Positions 12,505 through 24,900 of a stretch of DNA of 64,000 bases are shown in pieces. Origin of the DNA: Sipunculus nudus (taxonomy: Eukaryota; Annelida; Sipuncula; Golfingiida; Sipunculidae); contig CM049311.1 in NCBI GenBank assembly GCA_026874595.1, positions 33,809,676-33,873,675 on the forward strand. The letters run 5' to 3'. Under the pieces are notes generated by a model. That model was given only the letters and a program-made list of their open reading frames with translations, ran no database searches and had not been told where the DNA came from. Within the stretch, counting starts at the first letter, position 1; each line of letters opens with the position of its first letter. The position numbers were made by a program, and so were the translations under genes.

Positions 12505-15500
12505 CTGTGAACAACACGAATTAATTTTGAAAGCAAATTTAAATTATCAGATAACTCCATATTTAAATGTACAGTTCCTTGACAGAATAACTGTTAATCT
12601 ATGATTTGCAGATGATAAACCGGATGAAAGACTACATGAAAAGAAGGGGTATATTCATTTTATAGATCAGTAAAATTATGCTGTAACACGATTGGTTTCA
12701 TGACATGGCTTTTTTATCTAAATGCAAGGTACATTATAAATAATATATAAACTCATTCAACGGAAAAAAATTAGCTTAAGCGGCTACAATTTGTGAATTG
12801 TAAACAACTGGTAAGCGGTTATTTCTGAGTACAAAATGCAATCAAGGAAAATAAAGAAAATGTAGATAGCTCATCCAGTCTTCCATAGTTAAAAGGACAT
12901 CCCATGATTAATGTGTTTGCTCATATTTAGAAAGATCCGTGCAATTATTACTGAGATTTTGTATCTAAAGTATGAATTTAACACATCAACAGCTTAAAAT
13001 GTAAACATTTTGCAATTCGGTCCGCAATATTTCTGAAGAACTGGCTGGGCTGATTCACTTTTTTGCATGGTAAAAAATGTTCAATGTGCAGATGATGTGG
13101 AATATATCAAAATTGTTTTTTTTTGCAGCTCACATCACTAACACAAGTCTGATTTTCTAAGTGCTCAAAACACACACAAAAAAGGCATAACTCGCAAAAT
13201 ACAGTCACAGTGACCTAATCTGTGGTATGCAAAGACACTCACAAAGGACCTACCTAGATATTACGGAAAACGATTTTAGGTCGAGAGGTTACGACTTGTG
13301 CCTTGTTAACACCTTAACCAGCCCTAATTTCTGAGTATAAAAATACAATAAAGGAATGCGCTAAAACAAACAAAAATAAGATGTACGTGGCACCAGTTGT
13401 CTGCAGCTGAAAGGGCTATTCATGATCAATAAGCTTGCGGAATTTTAGAAAGATCAATGTAATCAATGCTGAGATAATTTACGAAAGCATGTAGGTCATA
13501 CATCGACAGCTTAAACTGTACAAATGGTAACAAAGCTATATGGGCGAATTATAAAAAAAAGTTCAAGTGTTAGGGTGGAGTGCAAAATTTTTGTTTGACC
13601 TGACGGACTAAGGTTGATTGATATAGCTCAGATTACCCATGACTGTTTACTCTGATATTGATTTTATTGCATTACTTACATATTTTCCAAGGTATGATGT
13701 TAATTAAACTATTGTTAATCAGAACTATGCTCCATTCCTTCATTGCATTGTCCCATCTTGAAATAATCTGCAAGACTATGAAAATATTGAAAATGAAATC
13801 AATGGGTACCCAACTGTGGAATAGACTATAGAATACATTCTACAAATGAAATAATCGGACCCACAGAGAGTTGTGTTATTCAAAGGGAGGTCATCGTAGG
13901 CGCCTGAAATACCCTAAAATGGTCTTATAACATCAATTAATTTTCATCCTTTACGTGTAATTGTGTAATTATCTACATATTGTAGTTTACTGTTTTTGCA
14001 ATATTCAACTTCATGTATTCTTATACTCCTATAGTCTTGAATTAATCTACTCGTTTTTTAGCTCAGCTGACTGTAAGTCATCTGAGCTATAGTGATCACT
14101 CTTTGTCCGTCTCTCTGTCTGTCCGTCCGTCTGTCCGTTAACCAGGCACAAATCATAACCGCTGGCCCTAGAATCTTGTAACTTGAAATTCTGAGAGGTC
14201 CATGAAAAATCTCCTTGGAAACCAGAAATTAGGTCTCTGTTACTCATATCCTTTGAGCTATGGGGCCCCAAATACCCTCCAGAATATTAAAAAATTTCAT
14301 ACAAAAACTTAAATATCTCATTAACTACATCACTGATGGTCATGACTTTTGGCATACATATTGATCATAAGATGTTCCATCGGTTTCTGCAGACTGGTGG
14401 CGCCACCTGTATTTTTCGATTTTTTACGAATTTTTTTCTCTATTTTTGAGACCTTTAAAAATGTGAACATCTGTTAACAGGGCACAAATCGTAAAGACTT
14501 GACCTAGAATCTTCATTCTTGACACACGGGGAGACCCTTGAAAAGTCTCCATGGAAACCTGAAATTAGGTCTCTGTTACCCATATCCTTTGAGCTATTGC
14601 ACTCCAAAGTACAGCTCAGAATAATGGAAAATTAGAAAAACAAAGCTAAAGTATCTGAACAACTAATGCAGAGATCACCATAATTGTTTGCATTGATATT
14701 GATCATGGAGTGTTTCATCAGTGTCTGCAGACTGGTGGCACCACCTGTAATTGTTCGGGTTTTTTTACGAATTTTTTTCTCTATTTTTGAGACCTTTAAA
14801 GATATGTACATCTGTTAACAGGGCACAAATTATTACCGGACTTAGAATCTTCATTCTTGACATACACGGAGATCCATAAAAAGTCTCCATGGAAACCTGA
14901 AATTAGGTCTCTGTTACCCATATCCTTTAACCTGTATGGCTCCAAAATACCCCCAAGAATAATGAAACATTTTATACAAAAACTGCAGTATCTCACATTT
15001 TTTTCAAATTTTTACGAATTTTTTTCTCTATTTTTGAGACCTTTAAAGATGTGGAACCTTATCAGTCAACAAGGAATAAATCGTAACAACTGGACCTAGA
15101 ATCTTCATTCTTGTCATGCAAGGAGGCCCATAAAAAGTGTCTGTGGAAACCTGAAATTAGGTCTCTGTTTTCCATATCCTTCAAGCTATGGAACTCTGAA
15201 GTATCACTCAGAATAATGGACAATTTGATACAAAAGCTAAAGTATCTGAACAACTAATGCAGAGATCACCATGGTGCCACCTATATTTTATTCAATTTTT
15301 CGAATTTTTTTCTCTTTTTTTGAGACCTTTAAGGATGCTGTCATCTGTTAACGTGGCACAAATTGTAACAACTGGACCTAGAATCTTCATTCTTGTCATG
15401 CACGGAGGCCCATAAAAAGAGTCTGTGGAAACCTGAAATAAGGTCTCTGTTACCCATATCCTTTAAGCTATAATACTCCGAAGTATCCCTCAGAATAATG

Positions 15501-18500
15501 TAAAATTTGATACAAAAGCTGAAGTATCTGAACAACTAATGCAGAGATCACCATGATTCTTTGCATTGATATTGACCATTAAGTGTTTTTATTAGTTTCT
15601 GCAGACTGCTGGAGCCACCTGTATTTTTACGCATTTTTTTCTCTATTTTTGAGATATATAAATACAGACACAATCTTGGCCTGTTGGTTAATCTGTTTGA
15701 TGCTTTAGTTGAATGGGTATTTACTACCATTCAGATGATAAAATTTTCTTTTGCGAATCTCTTCCCAGTCAGCTGAGCGTCATGACCCATGGGTCACTAG
15801 TTAATGAAAATATTTTCAACTATACTATCATCTTAACGATCACTGAGATGACTTGGGACTTGTTATTCCGTAAAAATGGCTCCAATTTATACTAAAACTG
15901 TCTTAAGTTACGTGCAAATGTAAATTCGTAAATAAAGATAAACTGGCAACGTCAAACTCTAAAATAATTTAAACAAACATTGATTTAAGCAATTCTTTTA
16001 TTTTTTTCCATTTTGGAAGTAAGTTTGAGCCAGTTGTTGGATTTTAAAGTCTTAAATAACAAAGAAGACACGTATACGTTTCATGAATAATAAGCTATTA
16101 AACTATCAAACATGACATCCAATACAATTCCAACAGAAAAACTGTAGTGTGAATACACAAAACATGATCATTTAGTAAAAGGATAGTTTCTGTATACGTT
16201 TGGAGAGCTGGTGATCTATCCAAAGAATGTATATTCCAAATCCTGATTTTATCTCATCCATATTTCATACAGTCATTATGTTCCAAATCTGCATATTTCT
16301 TTTCTTAAATTACTTTAGGGCAGGTAGAGAATCCAGATTTGATATAAAATAGCTAGATATTGGCATTTAAAGCCGCAAGTGGCAATGTTTGACAGAGTTC
16401 ATGCGGTGGGTCATGAGGTATAGCAAGAACAACAAGCCGTATAGACCACTTAACCCCTTCTTCAGCTGTCTGGCAAACACAGGTAAACTTAAATGTTTTC
16501 AGTAACTGTATTATGCTGTGCTCACACGTTATGATTTAGAAGAAAGTATAAAAAGTCTAAAGAGAAAAGAAAATCAACATAATGATCTAGCTGAATGCAG
16601 TTTGAATAAAGCACACCGGCACGGAATCAGGTGTCTCCCCTCATGAAGGACATGGCTTAGCATATCCATGACACTTACTGACCCAGTGCAATATGATACT
16701 TGTATTCATGCAATAGACTATTGGGACCTATTTGTATAAGATGCTATATAGGAAGATGTTGAGCTTGCAGTACTTGATCAGGGCTGGCTAACCTACTTCA
16801 AAATACGTTAAGTATACTCAGCTGAAAAAATTATTTACTATAACACATGGTTATTCTTTATTTTAAATTTGTAGACTGTGTAGCGATAAATATCCACGAA
16901 TTGAAGAATAATGTCAAAATAATACTTTGTGTCCAAAACACTACACGGCAAACCACTTTTTTACCTCCGCCAAGGATGTTATGTTTTACTTTGCGTTTGT
17001 TTTTCTGTTAATTGGTCTCTCTTTTTGTTTGTTTGTTTGTCTGTCAGCAGCATTACTCAAAAAGTTATTAACGGATTTTGATACAATTTTCAGTAAAGCT
17101 CGGCAATGATACAAGGAACAATCAAATGTTAAGGGTGATCTGGATCACCATCTTGATCAAGGAATAATGCCATATAAGGTAATGAACTGCCTTGGCGGAG
17201 GCCTGTGCTCTCTGCGTGCTTTTCTTGTTAAGTTTGAAAATTTGAGCAATTATCACCGTCATTATAAACTTGATTATGTATTGCATGAAATAATGTTAGA
17301 GTTAAGTTATTTAAGTTTACATTAAAAACAGTATAAGCCCAAATGTTTCATGAATTTCATTTGCTGCCATTTCCTTTTGCACTGGGTTTTAATTATTACT
17401 CCCTTCGGAGAGGTTGAATTATTTTAAAGGATTTGAACCTGGTCAATTCTGGCGCCATAATGGTTACAAAAGTTACACACTTAAGCGAACTGGGCTTAAG
17501 TCCTCATAATGGCTCAAGTGTCTCGCTAGGATCGGAACCCCCAATTGCGTCAGACCCCGGTTTATAAGGTACTGAAAAGCACTATTATGACGTCACTCAC
17601 CTGGAACAGTTCCAGCAGGGATCTCACAGATATAATTACTAGTGTCGGTACATTTCCTGCCATGGCACATGCCGTTCTTGTCCTGTCCCACATACTGCTG
17701 CGCAGAACCCTCGTTAGGTTGACCGGACAGCCAGTTTATGTATCCGCCACCAGATGGTGTTAGATCGATGCCAACAAGCGTTCCATCCAAGAAGTAAGAT
17801 TCATTGGCCTGATCATTTAAAGCAATCCAATTATTTCTGAAAAAAAGTCAGCAAATAGATGGAGGGATGGTAAGTTCATGTATCTATATGGGTACTTTGA
17901 AAACAAGCTTAAAGTACGCCGCCGCCAATTTGCGCCGCCGCCAGCCGAGTTAAGAACAAGCAGAGCCGAGCTCATCAGGAGGCGCCGCCGATATTTCATT
18001 AACCCGAAGTGAACTGATTATTTGCAGCTCAGTTCAGCTTGAAAAAAAAACATAAAAAGATAACTCTTTTACATGTAAAAATGTCCGATGCATACACAGA
18101 CTAATACAGATAAAGAAGACAATCCTTTGTATTTTGGAAGTGAACAGCCCAATTTCCACTTTCACGAATGAGACGCCGAATCGCCACGTATGTTGAAATC
18201 GTGGCAATTTGTGACCGGTCGGCCTGTCGAGAAAAATAAATCGTATTATGGATCGATGTTGTACGAGAGGAGTACGATGGCAGTACGACACGCTTCGATA
18301 GTGACACGATGCTAGCACGATATGACACGAGACTTTTAAGAATGTTCACGACTCCGTTGCGACGTCCAGAAAGCTTGTACAATATCTCACCGATTCGCAA
18401 CGACTGGGGTACGACTTGCGGACGCCATCCCTACGAACATTCAATTTTTGCTACACCATGCCCATAAGGGTGCGTATAAATCATGTGGTTAATTTTTTTT

Positions 18501-18862
18501 AATTTTCCATCCTAGTCTGCGACCAAGATTCATTCTTAAAGCTGCCGTGTAGTAGAAAAAAAATGACGCTAGCCTTGGTTGTCCTGACCCTAGATGAGCG
18601 ATAGAGCAGAGAGAAATCCCGCGTAATGTCCAGCAGTGAATGTGGGCATGAGTCCAAACTTGGATAATTGATCACCTTTCCCAGAACGGGATATGATAGT
18701 CAGTTACTGGCGTCAGGCAGACAATATTTCATGTCCAAAAAAAAAAGAAAATGAAAATGACAACTGACATGTTTGAAAAGTATTCAGAATATTACAAAAG
18801 GTCGGAAGAGTGTCCTAGATTGACATATTAATATTACTGGATTGTTGTATATATATATATAA

Positions 18863-18904
<42 letters not shown>

Positions 18905-21900
18905 TGGTGTGTGTCTGTGATAAAGCTATTATAATATCAAACAGGGTATATCTCAAGATCTTAGTGATAGGAAACCATAACGTTTCATCTGAGAGAAAAA
19001 GATTTAGAAACCATAAGGCCAAAATAAAAAAAAGGTATGGTTCTCAGGCACTTTTTTTTCAGAAATCAATGTGGGCGGGCGCTTTTTTTATTTTAAATTG
19101 TTGGTATGTTTCGATAAAAATGTCAAATGATTAGGCAAAAGCATGAAAATAACAGTTTTATTTTGCTAAATAAGTAAAAGCACTACAAAACAAAGGAAAT
19201 TGTATGGTTTTAACTTCTTGAAAGAAATTTCGGAGCGGCAGCAGCTCAAAATTGGAAAGTTTTTATTGAAAATCAAAATAAAAAGTTTTGATGGGGGGGG
19301 GGGGGGTTAAAATTGATGCGGGCGGTGCCCGAGAACCATACTTTTAAATTTTTTAGCCTAACGTCTCATCTGATCTGAATAATTGGACCATTGCGACATA
19401 TTTTTTTAAGCAAATATAGCTTCCACTCCTTTGAGTCCAGACAGACGAAGTGTCTGAATCAACTATAGCATATCTGTTTTCTCAAAATAATGGATTAAAT
19501 ACCTTATTGATTTATCCCTCAGTTAAATATATGATTATTCTTAATATTAATTTGTCTCGAATTCCAAAAAGACAACAACAGGATATATATTCACCCCGGA
19601 ATATTGTCATAGATGAAGTCGGACTTGGCCTGACTGTCGACTTGTACCAGCCTCGCTCCCATCGTCATACACGTGTTCAAGGCGTCTATCCACTTTGCTT
19701 TCTCCTTTGACTGCCAGAAACACGTCCCGTTAATGTCGTAAACGGCAGTAGACGGACACACGCTTACTGTCATCTCTGAAACAAATATTAACATATGCTT
19801 ATCGTCAGTGATGAAGGACTCGGACTCCGACTTGAGGGACTTGGACTTGTACTCGGACACGCAGGTAACGGGGTCGAGAAATCAGACCGAGGCCATCCTG
19901 CGCCCAGTAGAAAATAAATCTCTTTTATGTAGCCGATGATACACATGGTGAACTACTTACAGAATATTACAATTAATACGACAATACAGGCCAATTTTTA
20001 GCTCTGCTTCAGGGGCTAAACGTAATTAAACATTCAGGTTAATGGCACATATAAACTAACATAATACTGCATGATAATTTCAAATATCTTTTATATTTTA
20101 TTAACAAAGAATATTTGTATTAAACGTGGACATAGTGTTACAGATGATTGTTTTATTGTGCACACGGATGTTCCATGTGTTGTTGACATTTGGTTCGTGT
20201 AGCACGCGTAGCTCGTTGCCATGACAGCATCGCCTGGCCGAGCCGGGTTGGCCCACGTGTGAACTCTGAGACGGCGTTCTCTGTTCGAGATGTTTCCTGT
20301 AGCGTATGTACTGTGTATTATGTATTATTCTTTTCGATTGTTCGTGAAAGGGAATTTTCTAGAGTTTTCGCATGAAAGGTTATAAATAGGGGTTATGTTT
20401 TTAGAGCCGAGAGAGAGGTTATAGAATATTCCAGCGGACACAGAAGCATGTATGTCGGTTTGTGGGACCTATTCCAATAAGTGCGGCAATTATAGATCTT
20501 CTTCTGGTTTTCTGACGGATCTTGTTTGGTCTTCAGTTTACTTTCTGGATTGCTACAAGAACTTTACTTTGGACTTTTATTCTCTGAGAATATTTGTGTG
20601 AACTGTTCATCTGAATTATATGCTTTAAAGGACTTGTCCCTGTGACAGTGGTGGTATCCAGGTACTGTGCATTTTGTTTATTAGGCTGTGGTATTATACT
20701 GATTTGCTGTTATACTGTTGTTGTACTGTGTAATTGTATTGATTTAGTGTATTATAATGTTAGGGTGTTTAAAGAATAAATTATAGGCACTTGTTAACAA
20801 AAAAAGCACTAACTTCTTTATTCATTCCCCCAGGCATTTCACGCTGCCTAGTGTTACAGAATCTGATTTTTTTCCTCCATTATAGAATTTATGTTCATCA
20901 CGCATACGTGATCTATTGATATTAGGTTCCGTAACATAAAATTGTGGTCTCGTCTAGGAGGCTTAATAGTTTGAAAATTTATTAGGCCTTGACCTTGACA
21001 CATTGTTTTTTATCATACATTGTTTGCAAGATTACATATTGTTTACAATGCATTGTTTACAGGATTTATCTCAGTGTTTTTTTGTTATTGTTTTAACATC
21101 TTAACATGGCAGAATTCAAACCTGAGACATTTTGTTGACGATCCCGACCCTGATCAACTTGAACAGTTGACAAAGGAACAGTTGTTGCGTTTCGGACAAC
21201 ACTTAGGGCTAAGTGTGAAAAAAGCTTTGCGAAAGCCTGATATCATTGCTAAAATCATGCAAGATCTAGTTAGCAAAGGTTTAATTGAAGAGAGTGAAGT
21301 GGAAACATAAAAAAATGACAGCCTTGGTATGCAATTAGAATTAAAAAAAAATGGAAATGCAACATGAGCTAGCAATAAAAGAGAAGGAACAACATGAAAG
21401 GTTAGAAGGAAAAAGACTAGAAAAAGCAATTGAGTTAAAACGACTGGAATTAGAAAGACTTAAACTAGAACATAGTCTACGTGCTGCCCCAACTCACAGT
21501 TTTGATGTTGCTAGCAAATTAGACTTGTCCAATCTTTTCAAGAAAAAGAGGTTGATATATATTTCTTACACTTTGAGAAGGCAGCTGAAAATTTAAAATG
21601 GCCTAAGGAAAATTGGACTATGCAATTACAAAGTGTATTGTCTGGCGAGGCCGGAGAAGTTTATGCAAAACTTTCAGTTGAAGCCGCTGCTGACTATGAT
21701 TTGGTTACACGGTTAGTCCTAAAAGGTTATGAGTTAGTTCCGGTGGCTTACCGCCAGAAATTTAGAAATTGGAAAAAGCGCAAAGAACAGACCTACGTCG
21801 AATTTGCTATTACAAAAGAGCAGTTGTTTGATCGCTGGTGTAGTTCTAAAAATGTAATGATAGATTATGACAATTAGCGCCAGTTGATTTTGCTTGAAGA

Positions 21901-24900
21901 ATTCAAGAGCTGCTTTAACGCAGATGTTAAAACTTTTCTTTATGAGAAACGTCATGAAACACTTGACATTGCTGCACAATTAGTTGATGATTATTCATTA
22001 ACACACAAAATGTCCTTTACTAGCAAATCAAACCAGTCATTCACAAACAGGAATATAGCAGCTATTGGTTACCATAAAAAGTGTCAAGACTGCCGTCAGG
22101 GGGAGTGGAGATCTCAGCGTCCTGCCAGAAGGGCCCCCATGAATCGCACTCGCAAATAGCAGCTATTTGCTACCTTAAAAGTGTCAAGACTGCCGCCAGG
22201 GGGAGTGGAAATCTGAGCGGTCTGCCAGAAGGGCCCCTATGAATCGCACGCCCTAATAGCAGCTATTTGCTACCATAAAAATTGTCAAGACTGCCGCCAG
22301 GGGGAATGGAGATCTCGGCGACCTGCCAGAAGAGCCCCCATGAATCGCTCTCGCAAATAGCAGCTATTTGTTACCATAAAAATTGTCAAGATTGCCGCCA
22401 GGGGGAATGGAGATCTCACAGGCCTGCTAGATTGGCCCCATGAATCGCACTCGCAAATAGCAGCTAATTGCTACTATAAAAAGTGACAAGATTGCCGCCA
22501 GGGGGAGTGGAGGGGTCCCCATGAATCGCACGCGCAAATAGCAGCTATTTGCTACCATAAAGTGTCAAAACTGCCGCTTCGGGGAGTAGGAGAAATATGC
22601 GGGGGCATGCCGGTTTACGGTATAGGCCTGCAATTTAGCTGATGGGACTTTTCGCAGGCACTTTCTCATCAGTGCCGCCAGGGGGAGTGGAGATGTCCGA
22701 GTTATGGGTAACTCAAACTTTACGGGCAAGGCTTAAACGGTAAGTAGCTCTCACGGGTATGATACATTTTGTCCATAATATGGGTAACCCTAACCCTTCG
22801 GGCATGGAATACTCAAGTAAATGCGTTTCACAGGTCTCCTGATATATCCGTGATATGTATAACCCTAACCCTTTGGGCACTGATAATTGTAAAGTGCTTG
22901 TCCCAGGTTCCGTTTAATGTCCGTGATATGGGTATCCCTAAGCCTTCGGGCATGGAATACTAAAGTGAGCGCGTGACACTGGTGACATGTTACAAGATGT
23001 CCTTAATATGGTATATATGGTATATCCGGGAAACGGGTTACCCTAAGCCTTCGGACATGAAATACCCCAGTCAGTGTTTTTCACTAGTGATATATGCTAT
23101 ATCCGGGTTACGAGTTACCCTAACCCTTTGGGCATGAATACTCCACTAAGTGTTTGTCACTATTAATTCTATATCCGTGTGACGGGTTACCCTAACCTTT
23201 CGAGCATGAAATACTCGGGTAAGTGTGTGTCACTATTAATATATGGTATATCCTGGATAAGGGTTACCCATAGCCGTCGGACATGAAATACTCCTGTAAG
23301 TGTTTGTCACTTTTAATATATGCTATATCCCGGATACGGGTTACCCTAAGCCTTCGGACATAAAATGCTTCAGTCAGTGTTTTTCACTATTAATATATGC
23401 TATATCCGTGTGACGGGTTACCCTAACACTGCGGACATGAAAAACTCCAATAAGTGTTTGTCACTATTAATATATGCTATATCCGTGTGACGGGTTACCC
23501 TAACACTGCGGACATGAAAAACTCCAATAAGTGTTTGTCACTATTAATATATGTTATATCCGTGTGACGGGTTACCCTAACACTGCGGACATGAAAAAAC
23601 TCAAATATGTGTTTATTCATTCCCCTAGACATTTCACGCTGCCTAGGGTTACATAATCTGATTTTTTCCACATTACAGAATTTATGTTCATCACGCATAC
23701 GTGATCTGTTGATATAAGTTCCGTAACAATGGTTTAAAAATGACTCGGTGGACTTGGACTCTTACCTGAGACACGGACACCCACTCTAAGTGGCATGGAC
23801 TTAGCTTTGCACTGGGACCCGGGTGGTGTGGACTCGAGTACATTAGTGTTTATAGTCTGTACTTGAGAAAACGGTTATAAATTTGGAAGTGTTGAAGTTG
23901 AGATCAGATGGAAATCAATTTTCACTTTAAAATTGAGATAAACTGCACTGTTTCTTCGTTGACGGCTATAGCCCTCCTTGAATATTCAAGTCAGAGTCAC
24001 CTGAGACAAAGTCCGAACCTAGTACTAATTTCCTTATTAACAGAAAATTTTATTAAATGGGTATGAGAGAATATCAAATGTATTTTTGTCAATTTACTCA
24101 TGTTTCTTTCATGTTTAATTACATTTAGTTCCCGATGAAGAACTGAAGCTTGTTTTATAAAGTCTTCTTTTACGTAATGTTCTATTAAAGTTCGTTATAG
24201 CTGCACCCGTTAAAAATCCACGGCCCTATCTGATGCATATTTTTGTAGTGACCTGATAGGAACTAAAGGACGCATATTTTAATCCTAAGGTTTTTGCAGA
24301 AACTTTTGTCATGTGTTTCACTTATATGATATAAAGATTATTTCTGCTATAATTCTCCAGGAAAACCCTTCCAAAATATCAAAATAGAAAGAAAAAATTA
24401 TTCCATTCAGGAAATCTCACCAAAAAATAAATTTTTGAAAGAGATGTGAGGCATATACAGGGATATACGAATTTTTAATTGAAAGGTTTTTTTCCCGATA
24501 AAAAACATAGGTCCAGCTTCTTCATTGCCTGGGAAATATCGTAGATTTAACGATTGTAGAAATTATATGAAAGATTCTTTTATTATTTGAAGCTCAGGCG
24601 ACATCTTGAAACACGATGTTTATTCAGTGTAGTCAGTTGAGGGTATAGTCTAAGGCATGTTAACAGACACATGCGTTATTTGTATACACATGCATATGTT
24701 GTTGAAGTTTCTTCTATGCGAAACGTATAGCTGCCAATGTGTAAAATATAGGCCAAGAAAAATATATTCCAACATTATCAAATTTTTGGTTTAAGTGCTA
24801 TAAATTGTCAAGGAATAAGCAGGTCTGATGCAAAATTGACAACTCTCAAAGATAAAAAGAAAGCAGATTGATATATTTCGATGAAAGCATTAAGCAAGGC

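Larger units (their letters stand above)
20136..23728 (+). mobile_element. gag-only LTR retrotransposon derivative (gene A intron 1)
   Basis: It consists of a 5' LTR (20136-20936), a decayed primer-binding site, a gag pseudogene, two tandem arrays and a 3' LTR remnant (23612-23728). The remnant matches the last 120 bp of the 5' LTR. No protease, reverse transcriptase, RNase H or integrase motif is found. Genes B and C lack the element at this position; the flanks rejoin gene B's intron near 41890. Confidence 0.75.

Noticed and set aside
14796-15535. Several minus-strand open frames with similar peptides
   Set aside because: They arise from successive units of the tandem core in the Helentron-like element, not from a protein family.
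17817-17999. Minus-strand 60-codon frame with Arg and Gly runs
   Set aside because: It derives from the GC-rich intronic block just upstream of exon 3 and is outside the spliced frame.
18834-19134. Cys-Val and Thr-His rich open frames
   Set aside because: They are translations of the TG/CA microsatellite.
22055-23607. CRISPR-like regular repeats
   Set aside because: Units are contiguous without unique spacers and lie in a eukaryotic LTR element; they are minisatellites.
22697-23607. Internal telomeric repeat
   Set aside because: CCCTAA occurs once per 77-bp unit, not in tandem, so this is not telomeric DNA.
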